From positions 124,001-188,000 of the forward strand of contig NZ_FNFM01000007.1 in the NCBI RefSeq assembly GCF_900101095.1: a DNA stretch of 64,000 nt, read 5' to 3'. Below are positions 24,372 to 32,227 of the stretch, piece by piece. Positions within the stretch are counted from its first letter, which is position 1. The number at the start of each line of letters is the position of its first letter. This DNA is from Actinopolyspora mzabensis (GTDB lineage: Bacteria; Actinomycetota; Actinomycetes; Mycobacteriales; Pseudonocardiaceae). Made by a program: the position numbers and the translations under genes. The notes beneath the pieces are model-generated. The model was given only the letters and a program-made list of their open reading frames with translations. It was not told where the DNA came from and did not search any database.

Positions 24372-24529
24372 CCGAAAGCGGCGAGTGCGGGGAACCCCGG
24401 CCGGGAGCGGCTCATCCGGCAGTGAAGCAGCACGTGCTGCCCCGGCTGTCGATGATCACGGTCTCGGCCGGGGCCGGCGCGGAAGCACGTGATGAGAGTC
24501 CGTGCCGCCCTCCGAGCGCTCGACGATGC

Positions 24530-24934
24530 TCACGCGACGAGCTCGACGGTCGAGGAGAGGCCGGGTGCTCTGGCAAGCCGAGCGTCGGCGGTCAGCAGGG
24601 GCACGTCCAGAGTGGTGGCCAAAGCGACGTAAAGAGCGTCGTAGAAGGTAATCGCACCGCGCAGTGACCAGGCCATCTCGGCGAGCGGCCCGACGTGAGG
24701 GTAGCGCTGGTCAGCTACATGTCTGCTCGCACGCAGCGCTGCGTGAGCGGACTCTTGGTCCAGCTCCCCCCGCAGCTCCTTACGTCGCAGGAAGTTGCCC
24801 ACTTCGGCGTCGAACTGATGAGGGACATGGCACTCGAGCTCGGGAAGGCGCATTCGGAAGGACCGCGCGGCGGATTCGGAGCTCGTGAGAGCGAGAAGCG
24901 CCGCTGAGGCGTCGATGACGACCAATGACGTCAT
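24530..24934 (-). CDS. vapC: PIN-domain toxin (VapC/FitB type)
   Basis: A 134-residue PIN-fold ribonuclease toxin. The acidic active-site residues are visible: Asp in VVIDASAALLAL, Glu in PHQFDAEVGNFLRR, Asp in ITFYDALYVALATTL and Asp in VPLLTADARLARAP. It starts with ATG at 24934, overlapping the antitoxin stop by four bases (ATGA). VapC toxins cleave tRNA or rRNA. The frame continues open upstream to 25174, but that part overlaps the antitoxin and has no start signal. The pair is inserted between msrB and hemQ. Confidence 0.92.
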   Translation of the reverse strand: MTSLVVIDASAALLALTSSESAARSFRMRLPELECHVPHQFDAEVGNFLRRKELRGELDQESAHAALRASRHVADQRYPHVGPLAEMAWSLRGAITFYDALYVALATTLDVPLLTADARLARAPGLSSTVELVA

Positions 24935-25167
24935 CGACGATCGGCTTCCCGGTCCTCGACGATGCTGTCCACTGTCACACCGGTCCCGGTGTTCGTCTCC
25001 AGCACTCGCTCCATCCTCGCCAGAACCTCCGCCTTCGGAGTTCTCGACGCTTCCTCTTCCAACACACCACGTAGATACGCCTGCAGCGACTGACCCGATG
25101 CACGAGCCCGGGTGCGGTGAACCTCGTAAGCGCGTTCGGAGAGATCGCGAACTTGTATGGTCGCCAT
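24931..25167 (-). CDS. vapB: Ribbon-helix-helix antitoxin (FitA/VapB type)
   Basis: A 78-residue antitoxin and autorepressor. The N-terminal ribbon-helix-helix is MATIQVRDLSERAYEVHRTR followed by ARASGQSLQAYLRGVLEEEA; the C-terminal segment (VLETNTGTGVTVDSIVEDRE) should thread into the PIN toxin. It is first in the operon and overlaps the toxin start. A 15-bp palindrome sits exactly between its -35 and -10 hexamers, consistent with autoregulation. Confidence 0.9.
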   Translation of the reverse strand: MATIQVRDLSERAYEVHRTRARASGQSLQAYLRGVLEEEASRTPKAEVLARMERVLETNTGTGVTVDSIVEDREADRR

Positions 25168-25173
25168 AGCACA

Positions 25174-25210
25174 ACGTTAGCGCTGAATCAGCGCAAAATC
25201 AATTCAGCGC
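25174..25210 (-). promoter_or_regulatory. Toxin-antitoxin promoter with embedded operator
   Basis: Reading leftward, TTGATT (25202-25197) and TAACGT (25179-25174) are separated by 17 bases, almost wholly occupied by the palindrome GCGCTGATTCAGCGC (25194-25180). A further half-site GCGCTGA lies at 25210-25204. The layout indicates repression by the VapB dimer. Confidence 0.65.
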
Positions 25211-25216
25211 CGGAGC

Positions 25217-25915
25217 TCACGGCAGCCGCGCGACCAGGTCTTCCGTCCCGACTCGCGGTCCGGTGTAGAACGGGGTCTCCTCGCGCACGTGCAGCCGGGC
25301 CTGGGTGGCACGCAGGTGACGCATCAGGTCGACGAGCCGATGGAGCTCGTCGGCCTCGAAGGACAGGATCCACTCGTAGTCGCCCAGTGCGAAGGCGGGA
25401 ACGGTGTTCGCCCGCACGTCCGGGTAGTCCCTGGCCTCCTTGCCGTGCTCGACGAGCATGTCCCGCCGCTCCTCGTCCGGGAGCAGATACCACTCGTAGG
25501 AGCGCACGAACGGGTAGACGCACACGTAGGCGCGCGGATCCTCACCGGCGATGAAGGCCGGGATGTGGCTCTTGTTGAACTCGGCGGGCCGGTGCACGGC
25601 CACATTGCTCCACACCGGCTCACTGGCCCGACCGAGCGGGGTCTCACGCCGGAAGTCCGAGTAGGCCGTCTGCAGGTCCTCGATCCGGGAGGCGTGCCAC
25701 CAGATCAGGAAGTCGGCATCGGCACGCATACCGGAGACGTCGTAGACACCGCGCACCACGAGGTCCGAGGACTCCTCGATTCCTTCCAGGAAACGCCTGG
25801 TGTTCACCCCGGCCTTCTCCCTGTCGTCGGGGAGTTCCCCGGGCCGGACGCGAAACACCGACCACATGGTGTAGCGGATCGTATCGTTCAATTCGTCGTA
25901 GTTCAGGCGGGCCAT
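25217..25915 (-). CDS. hemQ: Coproheme decarboxylase / HemQ (chlorite-dismutase family)
   Basis: The last step of the coproporphyrin-dependent haem pathway of Gram-positives: H2O2-driven decarboxylation of coproheme III to haem b. The 232-residue protein has the chlorite-dismutase-like fold. Recognisable segments are [54 protein letters not shown] (including the reactive-Tyr region) and [20 protein letters not shown]. The start is ATG at 25915. It is third in the hemE-hemG-hemQ order on the minus strand and ends just upstream of the toxin-antitoxin promoter. Confidence 0.95.
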   Translation of the reverse strand: MARLNYDELNDTIRYTMWSVFRVRPGELPDDREKAGVNTRRFLEGIEESSDLVVRGVYDVSGMRADADFLIWWHASRIEDLQTAYSDFRRETPLGRASEPVWSNVAVHRPAEFNKSHIPAFIAGEDPRAYVCVYPFVRSYEWYLLPDEERRDMLVEHGKEARDYPDVRANTVPAFALGDYEWILSFEADELHRLVDLMRHLRATQARLHVREETPFYTGPRVGTEDLVARLP

Positions 25916-25974
25916 ACCGACCAGTCTGCCACCGCCCCCCTCCGCCGGGGAGGACAGGTGCTCGGGGAGGTGCC

Positions 25975-27384
25975 TCAGCTCGCGGCCAACTGGTCCGCGA
26001 TCGCGGCCGCGGCCGACTCGCCGGTGCCGACGCAGGCGGGAACCCCGACGCCGTGCAGCGCGGCACCGGCCACCGCCAACCCCGGTGCCCGCGAGACCGC
26101 GTCCTCGATCCCGGCGACGATCTCGGGGTGTCCCACGCCGTACTGCGGCAGCCCACCACCCCAACGAACGACGCGGCTCTGCGAGGGAGCGGCGGTCACT
26201 CCGGTGAGTTCGGCCAGGTCGGCGCGTACCCGGCGCAGCAGTTCCTCGTCGTCCGGCCGCAGTTCGGCGGGATCTCCCCTGCCCACCGAGGCCCGGACCA
26301 GCAACTCCCCCTCGCCGCCGCGCAGATGCGGCCACTTGCGGCTGGAGAAGGTGAACGCCTTCGCGGTGAACGGGGTCCCGTCCGCGTGCCGCTCACCGCG
26401 GGCGATGAGCACTCCGGAGGCGGCGGGCAGCTCGACGTGGGACGGCAGGGCCAGTCCGATCACGGCCATGGAGGCGAGTTGGAGCCGACCGAAGCAGTCT
26501 GCGGCATCCGGAACGGGGTCGGCGAGCAGCTTGCGGGCGGCGGGAGCGGGCACGGCCAGCACGACCGCGTCCACGTCGAGCGTCCGAGGACTCGGGGCGG
26601 AACCGATGGACAGGCTCCAGCCCCGGGCCAGCGGACGCAGCGCGCGAACCGGCCGACCGAGCTCGAAACTCGCTCGCGAGCGCTTCCGCAGTTCGTCGAG
26701 CAACGTCTCGTAGCCCTGCCGGAACGCCCCGAACACGGGAGGCCGGTCCGTACCGGGCGGAGGTGGTTCGGGCATGGCCGCGTGGACGGCGGCAGTCAGC
26801 GACTCGGCGCCCGCGTCCAGCGCGTTCGCCAGCGTCGGCATGGTGGCGCGCAGGCCCAGGGCGTCGGCAGAACCGCCGTAGACCCCGCCGAGCAGCGGCT
26901 CCACGAGGCGTTCGACGACCTCGGACCCGAGCCGTTCCCGCAGCAGGGCACCGACCGAGACGTCGCCTCCGGACAACCGCAGTGGTTCGAGCGACTCCTC
27001 CCGCTCGACGGCACGCACCCCGCTCTCCGAGAGAACCCCGCTGACGGCCTCTCCGGAGGCGGGGACCCCCATGAGCATCCCCGCCGGCAACGAACGGCTC
27101 CCCCCGCCGGCACGCACCGTCGCCGACGCGGAACCGGGGTGAACCAGCTCCTCGTCCAGTCCGAGCTCAGCGGCGAGTCGGGGGACTTCCGGACGCCGGG
27201 CCAGGAACGCCTCGGCCCCGAGATCGTAGTCACGATCGGCGAGCCGAGCGGTGTACAGCTTGCCGCCGGTTCGCTCGGCCTGGTCGAACACGACGATCTC
27301 GGCATGCTCACCCAGCAGCTTCCGCAACCGGTGCGCGGCGGTCATCCCTGCGACGCCGCCGCCGATCACAGCGACTCTGGCCAT
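25975..27384 (-). CDS. hemG: Coproporphyrinogen III/protoporphyrinogen oxidase (HemG/HemY/CgoX)
   Basis: A 469-residue FAD enzyme that oxidises coproporphyrinogen III to coproporphyrin III in actinobacteria (older annotation: protoporphyrinogen oxidase). The N-terminal ADP-binding motif is [17 protein letters not shown], followed by [17 protein letters not shown] and the acceptor [16 protein letters not shown]. The C-terminal FAD motif is [28 protein letters not shown]. It starts 12 bases after hemE and is followed by hemQ after 59 bases, so the three are one operon. HemQ's presence supports the coproporphyrin route. Confidence 0.95.
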   Translation of the reverse strand: MARVAVIGGGVAGMTAAHRLRKLLGEHAEIVVFDQAERTGGKLYTARLADRDYDLGAEAFLARRPEVPRLAAELGLDEELVHPGSASATVRAGGGSRSLPAGMLMGVPASGEAVSGVLSESGVRAVEREESLEPLRLSGGDVSVGALLRERLGSEVVERLVEPLLGGVYGGSADALGLRATMPTLANALDAGAESLTAAVHAAMPEPPPPGTDRPPVFGAFRQGYETLLDELRKRSRASFELGRPVRALRPLARGWSLSIGSAPSPRTLDVDAVVLAVPAPAARKLLADPVPDAADCFGRLQLASMAVIGLALPSHVELPAASGVLIARGERHADGTPFTAKAFTFSSRKWPHLRGGEGELLVRASVGRGDPAELRPDDEELLRRVRADLAELTGVTAAPSQSRVVRWGGGLPQYGVGHPEIVAGIEDAVSRAPGLAVAGAALHGVGVPACVGTGESAAAAIADQLAAS

Positions 27385-27396
27385 GGTCAGCTCCGG

Positions 27397-28476
27397 TCAG
27401 TCTCGGCGGGAGTGCACGAACTCGACGAGCCTGGTCAGCACTTCGGGATCGGTGTCGGGCAGCACGCCGTGCCCGAGGTTGAAGATGTGCCCCCCGGCCG
27501 ATTCGCCCTCCGCGAGGATCCGTTCGGTCTCGCCGCGCACGGAGTCCCAGTCCGAGAACAGCACCGCAGGATCGAGATTTCCCTGCAGCACCGGGCGCGC
27601 GGGCTGCAGCGGATCGATCCGCGCCGCGGCCGTGTCCAACGGGACCCGCCAGTCGACTCCCGTCACGCTGGCGCCGGCTTCGTGCATGGCTCCGAGCAGT
27701 TCACCCGTCCCCACGCCGAAGTGGATCCGCGGCACCTCGTCGCCGGTGTACTCCGCTATGCCCCGCAGGATCCGACTGGTGTGCGGCTGCACGTAGGTGG
27801 CGTAGTCACGGGGGGAAAGCGCGCCTGCCCAGGAGTCGAACAGCTGAATCGCGTCGACCCCGGCGTCGACCTGCACCCGCAGGAATTTCAGCGTGGTCTC
27901 GGCGAGCTTGCCGAGCAGCGCGTGCCAGGTTTCCGGGTCGGAGTGCATGAGCGCCTTGGTGCGCTCGTGGTTGCGGCTCGGGCCACCCTCGACGAGGTAG
28001 GAGGCCAGGGTGAACGGGGCCCCCGCGAACCCGATGAGCGGGGTCCGTCCCAGCTCGCCGAGCAGCAATCGGATCGCCTCGGCCACCCCTTCGACGTGTT
28101 CGGTCTCCAACTCGGGCAGGGCGGCCACGTCGGCGGCACTGCGCACCGGCTGGTTGACCACCGGGCCGGTGCCGGAGACGATGTCCAGCCCCACACCGGC
28201 GGCGTACAGCGGAAGCACGATGTCGCTGAAGAGGATCGCGGCGTCCACGCCGTGCCTTCGGACCGGTTGCATCGTGATCTCACACACCAGTTCGGGCGTG
28301 AGGCAGGCCCGCAGCATGGGAACGCCTTCCCGTACCCGGCGGTACTCCGGCAACGAACGCCCCGCCTGACGCATGAACCACACGGGGGTGTGCTCGGGAG
28401 TTCCGCCGTTCGCGGCCACCAGCAACGGAGCATCGTCGAGCCCGCGTCGGTTGGAGACGTGCGTGGGATGGGTCAT
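27397..28476 (-). CDS. hemE: Uroporphyrinogen decarboxylase
   Basis: Converts uroporphyrinogen III to coproporphyrinogen III by four decarboxylations. The 359-residue protein has the two signature blocks: [20 protein letters not shown] near the N-terminus and [20 protein letters not shown] in the middle. The catalytic Asp region is [14 protein letters not shown]. The ATG at 28476 is preceded by GGAGGATTCCG; the frame is open further upstream without a start signal. It leads the hemE-hemG-hemQ operon. Confidence 0.97.
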   Translation of the reverse strand: MTHPTHVSNRRGLDDAPLLVAANGGTPEHTPVWFMRQAGRSLPEYRRVREGVPMLRACLTPELVCEITMQPVRRHGVDAAILFSDIVLPLYAAGVGLDIVSGTGPVVNQPVRSAADVAALPELETEHVEGVAEAIRLLLGELGRTPLIGFAGAPFTLASYLVEGGPSRNHERTKALMHSDPETWHALLGKLAETTLKFLRVQVDAGVDAIQLFDSWAGALSPRDYATYVQPHTSRILRGIAEYTGDEVPRIHFGVGTGELLGAMHEAGASVTGVDWRVPLDTAAARIDPLQPARPVLQGNLDPAVLFSDWDSVRGETERILAEGESAGGHIFNLGHGVLPDTDPEVLTRLVEFVHSRRD

Positions 28477-28828
28477 CGGAATCCTCCGCCGATTCGAAGG
28501 GGTCAGGGGCGCCGTAGGGCCGAATCCGGGCCCCGGCCGCCGCCGTGACGCAATGTCGCGGAGCCGGCAGGACCACGTCCGGACAAGCGCAATGGGGCTC
28601 CTCGGAGGTCCTCGCGGAACGGCTTGCGCGGGTGGCCGGGTGAGACGGCACGCCCACCGACGTCTCGGGCACCCCGGAGCCCCTCCACCCGGGTGGCCGG
28701 ATCCGCCTGGGACGGACCCGACCTCATGTTCGCACGCCGTACGAGGAAGCCGAGCGTCCGGTCCACTGTTCGTGATCTCCGGCGTGGCGTCGCCACGTGG
28801 TTGCGAACAGGTCTTACAGTCACCTGCT
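28477..28828. other. Divergent spacer between hemE and the DUF3000 gene
   Basis: This 352-base spacer has no convincing gene; overlapping open frames lack ribosome sites and are of low-complexity Arg/Pro composition. It should carry the hem operon promoter leftward and, near 28815, a TACAGT -10-like hexamer nine bases before the DUF3000 start. Confidence 0.4.
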
Positions 28829-29407
28829 GTGACCGAGATGTCGGCTGTTCCCATGGTTTTTCGGGACGCGGTGGCAACACTGCAGGCCCCGCCTCCCCGC
28901 AGGGAGATAGAGCTCAGCGAGATACGCCCACCGAAGCGGCTCGCTCCGTGGACCTATGCGCTGGCGGCCGAGACGAGCGGTCCCGAGGGTACGGCCGTCA
29001 CGGCCCGACTCGTGCTGCTGCACGACCCGGAGGGGCAGCCCTCGTGGGAGGGGGTGCTGCGACTGGTCGTCTACCTGCGGGCCGATGTGGGAAGCGAACT
29101 GGCGGGCGACCCCGGGCTGGCCGAGCTCGGCTGGTCGTGGCTGACGGAAGCGCTGCACTCCTGCCGCGCCGGCCACACGGCGCTGGGCGGAACGGTTACC
29201 GAGACCTGCTCGGCCAGGTTCGGTGACATGGCGGAACCGGCGCGCGAGCACGAGCTGGAGCTGCGGGGTTCCTGGACTCCTTCGGACAGCGAACTGACCG
29301 CGCACGCACGCGCTTTCCAGGAAGTGATCGGCACCGCGGCCGGGCTGCCGCCCGTCGGCGTGAGCGTGTTGGGCAACCGGAGCACGGAGCGCCGCAGGCA
29401 CGGCTGA
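28829..29407 (+). CDS. DUF3000 domain-containing protein
   Basis: A 192-residue cytoplasmic protein of unknown function, conserved in actinobacteria beside hemE and RNase D. Typical DUF3000 segments: [35 protein letters not shown], and the C-terminal [23 protein letters not shown] at 28829 is taken as the start; ATG at 28838 is possible. There is no Shine-Dalgarno sequence, and a TACAGT hexamer at 28815-28820 suggests a leaderless message. Confidence 0.88.
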   Translation: MTEMSAVPMVFRDAVATLQAPPPRREIELSEIRPPKRLAPWTYALAAETSGPEGTAVTARLVLLHDPEGQPSWEGVLRLVVYLRADVGSELAGDPGLAELGWSWLTEALHSCRAGHTALGGTVTETCSARFGDMAEPAREHELELRGSWTPSDSELTAHARAFQEVIGTAAGLPPVGVSVLGNRSTERRRHG

Positions 29408-29433
29408 ACACCTCCGGCGTACGGATCGCTGTC

Positions 29434-29524
29434 GAGTGGGCGCCCGGTGAGTTGGCGCCCGGTGAGTTGGCGCCCGGTGAGTTGGGGCCCGGTGAGTTGG
29501 GGCCCGGTAAGTGGGCGACCCGGT
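29434..29524. repeat. Six tandem 15-bp repeats (minisatellite)
   Basis: The unit is GAGTTGGCGCCCGGT with small variants (GGGGCCCGGT in copies 4-5; first and last copies GAGTGGG/AAGTGGG). It begins 27 bases after the DUF3000 stop. The repeat phase is a multiple of three and keeps frames open on both strands, but none has a start signal. It may form structured RNA downstream of the gene, or reflect slippage. Confidence 0.8.
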
Positions 29525-29854
29525 GGGGGGCGGCGCCCGTCGAACGGTCACTCAACGGCGGAGCGGGCCAACCGGACGCCTCGGCGGCGCCTCCCGCAAG
29601 GCGCGGGCCCTCGGGGTTGCCGGAGGACCGGAACGAGGGCGACCCGTAGCGCACCGTTCCGATATCGCAGGAGAGACGGAGATCGAAAGATCTGTATCGA
29701 ATCACTACGCTTCGGCGTTAACACTGTTTTCTAGTATCACCCGAAAGAAGTAGGCAGCGTCACATCGAGGACAACTCGATCGGGATACATACCCGTTTGA
29801 TCGTCCCAATAATCCGCTCGGACGGTTACGCTACAACCTGAACGACACCACTTT

Positions 29855-29884
29855 CGGTCGATCAGTGGCGCGGCTGATCGGCCG
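29855..29884. promoter_or_regulatory. Inverted repeat upstream of the response regulator; spacer description
   Basis: Arms CGGTCGATCA (29855-29864) and TGATCGGCCG (29875-29884) pair with one G-T, with a 10-base loop, 52 bases before the GTG at 29936. It could be a leader hairpin or operator. The rest of the 411-base spacer (29525-29935) includes an AT-rich island at 29660-29830, unusual for this genome and a probable promoter zone, but no gene. Confidence 0.45.
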
Positions 29885-29935
29885 AGAGTCCCGGTGCCGG
29901 TCGGGGGGCACGACCGACTCCAGGGAGGTAGTGAC

Positions 29936-30652
29936 GTGGCTGCCGTCGGCTTAGGTCAGGCCGCTCGTACCACGCCAGCCGGTGCATTGCCGGCTAACAT
30001 GGTTCCGCACCCGCGGGAAGAGCTGTTCACGGTGCTCGTGGTGGACGATCATCCGCTGCTCCGGGAGGCCATATCCTCCCGGCTGCTGCAGATGGGCGCC
30101 GGCACGGTGCACGAAGCCGCATCGATGGCCGAGGCCAAGGCACGCGCCTTGGCCACCGGTCCGTGCGACCTGGCAGTCCTCGATCTGGGACTGCCCGATG
30201 GGACAGGTGTAGACCTGGTTACGGAATTACGTACCCAGGGCTGGCCACGGATCGTGGTGCTCGCCTCGTCCGACGACCCCTATGCGGTTCGGGCCGCGTT
30301 TCAGGCGGGAGCACAGGCATACCTGCTGAAATCGGCCTCACCGACCGTGGTCACGGACGGCGTGCGCCGCGTGCTGGACGGTGGTGTGTACGCCGATCCG
30401 AACGTGGCTCCGGTGTTGGCCGCCGGTACCCGGGTTCCGGGCACCGACAACACTCCGCGCGAGCTCTCCGCTCGTGAGATCGAAGTGTTGCAGCTGGTGG
30501 CGGACGGCCGATCCAACAAAGAGATCGGCGAAACGCTCAATCTGTCCGCTCTGACGGTGAAGAGTCACCTGTCGAGGATCGGACGCAAATTGGGCACCGG
30601 AGACCGGGCCCAGATGGTCGCGTTGGCAATGCGAGCCGGAGTGATTCGATGA
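29936..30652 (+). CDS. Response regulator transcription factor, NarL/LuxR family
   Basis: A 238-residue protein. The receiver domain starts VLVVDDHPLLREAISSRLLQ, with the phosphoacceptor Asp in CDLAVLDLGLPDGTG, the conserved Ser in VVLASSDDP and the Lys in AYLLKSASP. The C-terminal HTH is LSAREIEVLQLVADGRSNKE followed by LNLSALTVKSHLSRIGRKLG. GTG at 29936 follows GGGAGG; the first ~25 residues form a non-conserved extension. There is no sensor kinase next to it, so it is an orphan regulator here. Confidence 0.93.
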   Translation: MAAVGLGQAARTTPAGALPANMVPHPREELFTVLVVDDHPLLREAISSRLLQMGAGTVHEAASMAEAKARALATGPCDLAVLDLGLPDGTGVDLVTELRTQGWPRIVVLASSDDPYAVRAAFQAGAQAYLLKSASPTVVTDGVRRVLDGGVYADPNVAPVLAAGTRVPGTDNTPRELSAREIEVLQLVADGRSNKEIGETLNLSALTVKSHLSRIGRKLGTGDRAQMVALAMRAGVIR

Positions 30653-30741
30653 TCTGACAACCGCCATCGAACCGGTCGGCGGACGGTGAATCGGACCGTT
30701 CGGTCCCCTCAGTCGATAGAGGGACGTATCGTCTGTGAGCC

Positions 30742-32007
30742 GTGGATGCTGTTCACCCCGAATCCGCCGAACCGGACCATTCCGAACCAGTGTTGCTGAC
30801 ACGTCCCTCCGGTGGGGTCCCACCGGTGGTCGAGCAGCCCCGATCCCTGCGTCTCGCCGCCGCGGCACTGGCGGCGGGCAGTGGGCCGATCGCGATCGAT
30901 ACCGAGCGCGCCTCCGGGTACCGCTACTCGCAGCGGGCGTATCTGCTGCAGTTACGCCGGGAGGGCACGGGCACGGTACTGATCGACCCGATCGCGCTGA
31001 ACGGGGATCCGGGGCCGCTCGTCGCCGCACTCGGTGACACGGAATGGGTACTACACGCGGCCTCGCAGGACCTGCCGTGCCTGGCCGAACTCGGCCTGCG
31101 TCCGGACCGGCTCTTCGACACGGAACTGGCGGGCCGACTGGCCGGCTACGAACGAGTGTCGCTCGGCGCACTCACGGAGCGGCTGCTCTCGTACCGGCTG
31201 GAGAAGGGACACGGTGCGGCCGACTGGTCGCGCAGACCGCTGCCCCGCGAGTGGCTGGTGTACGCGGCGCTCGATGTGGAGCTGCTGGTCGAACTTCGTG
31301 CCGCGCTGCGCGCGGAACTCGACAAGCAGGGCAAGCTCGACTGGGCCATGCAGGAGTTCGAAGCCGTTCGCACGGCTCCGCCGCCACCCGCACGACCGGA
31401 ACCGTGGCGTCGGACCTCGGGAATCCACCGGCTGCGCACTCCGGTACAGCTGGCGATCGTGCGCGCGCTGTGGCAACTGCGCGACGACATCGCCCGCCGC
31501 CGGGACATCGCACCGGGACGGATCCTGCCGGACAGCTCGATCATTCGGGCGGCGCGGGAGAACCCGACCACCAGGGAGGACCTCGTCGCACTGCCGGTGT
31601 TCGGTGGCAAACAGCAGCGCAGGCGGTCCGAGCAGTGGTTCGAGGCGCTGCGGGGCGCACGCGAGCTGCCTCCCGAGGAACTACCCGCCACCACCCCACC
31701 GAACGACGGACCACCACCCACGAACAGGTGGGCCGAGCGGGACGCGGCCGCGGCCTCCCGGTTGAGCGCGGTTCGGAACGTGCTCTCCGGTATCGCCGAG
31801 CGGAACAACCTACCGGTGGAGAACCTGCTGCTGCCGGATCTGGTGCGCAGGCTCTGCTGGCAGCCCCCCTCGGACGGAGGTGCGGCCTCGATAGCGGCAC
31901 AGCTGCACGAACGCGGTGCCCGACGCTGGCAGGTGGAACTGACGGCGGAGCCGATCGCCAAGGCGATGGACGAATCCGGCGGCGAGACTTCCGACCAGGT
32001 GAAATAA
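30742..32007 (+). CDS. rnd: Ribonuclease D-like 3'-5' exonuclease with HRDC domain
   Basis: A 421-residue protein of the DEDD exonuclease family, presumably in 3' processing of stable RNA. Exo motifs: IAIDTERASGYRY (Asp/Glu), WVLHAASQDLPCLAELG, LFDTELAGRL and YAALDVELLVELR (Asp). An HRDC domain follows from about residue 215 (AIVRALWQLRDDIARRRDIA, LPDSSIIRAARENPTTREDL), then a C-terminal alpha-helical domain. GTG at 30742 has no clear ribosome site. In mycobacteria the same gene sits between DUF3000 and dxs genes. Confidence 0.93.
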   Translation: MDAVHPESAEPDHSEPVLLTRPSGGVPPVVEQPRSLRLAAAALAAGSGPIAIDTERASGYRYSQRAYLLQLRREGTGTVLIDPIALNGDPGPLVAALGDTEWVLHAASQDLPCLAELGLRPDRLFDTELAGRLAGYERVSLGALTERLLSYRLEKGHGAADWSRRPLPREWLVYAALDVELLVELRAALRAELDKQGKLDWAMQEFEAVRTAPPPPARPEPWRRTSGIHRLRTPVQLAIVRALWQLRDDIARRRDIAPGRILPDSSIIRAARENPTTREDLVALPVFGGKQQRRRSEQWFEALRGARELPPEELPATTPPNDGPPPTNRWAERDAAAASRLSAVRNVLSGIAERNNLPVENLLLPDLVRRLCWQPPSDGGAASIAAQLHERGARRWQVELTAEPIAKAMDESGGETSDQVK

Positions 32008-32095
32008 TCCGTTCGATTCACGGGCCTCGGCTTCGGCTCCCACTGCTCCGCCGGTGGTGTCACGGATGTGGTCCAGCAGACATCGATCCCACTGG

Positions 32096-32140
32096 TTACC
32101 GTTCGGTAATGAACGCTAGAGTGCACGTTACCGGCCGGTA
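32096..32140. promoter_or_regulatory. Two palindromic operator-like boxes upstream of fadA
   Basis: Box 1 is the perfect palindrome TTACCGTTCGGTAA (32096-32109). Box 2, TTACCGGCCGGTA (32128-32140), contains the 12-bp palindrome TACCGGCCGGTA. A TAGAGT -10-like hexamer lies between them at 32117-32122, so a bound repressor would block the promoter. Box 1 resembles the element upstream of fadB2 (3124-3137). Confidence 0.55.
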
Positions 32141-32227
32141 GCGGCCTGGCCAGCCGTCGGGCAGCGGAGCCGTCCGGCCTGGCGCGTACCCACATCGACG
32201 CGTACCCACATCGACAAGGAGCACGCC

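Noticed and set aside
24372-24529. Short minus-strand frame ending in a Cys-Cys peptide (STCCFTAG) near 24415-24460
   Set aside because: No start codon with a ribosome site; the frame runs from the toxin gene 3' end and overlaps a palindrome, so it is not supportable as a precursor peptide.
26053-28548. An 831-codon plus-strand frame opposite hemG and hemE
   Set aside because: It is a shadow of two unambiguous minus-strand enzymes; composition is typical of antisense GC-rich frames.
29434-29524. CRISPR array
   Set aside because: The repeats are contiguous with no unique spacers and no cas genes are present.
29447-29734. Repeat-containing frames (APGEL/PGPNS repeats) over the minisatellite
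   Set aside because: They exist only because the 15-bp repeat is a multiple of three; none has a start signal or non-repeat conserved sequence.
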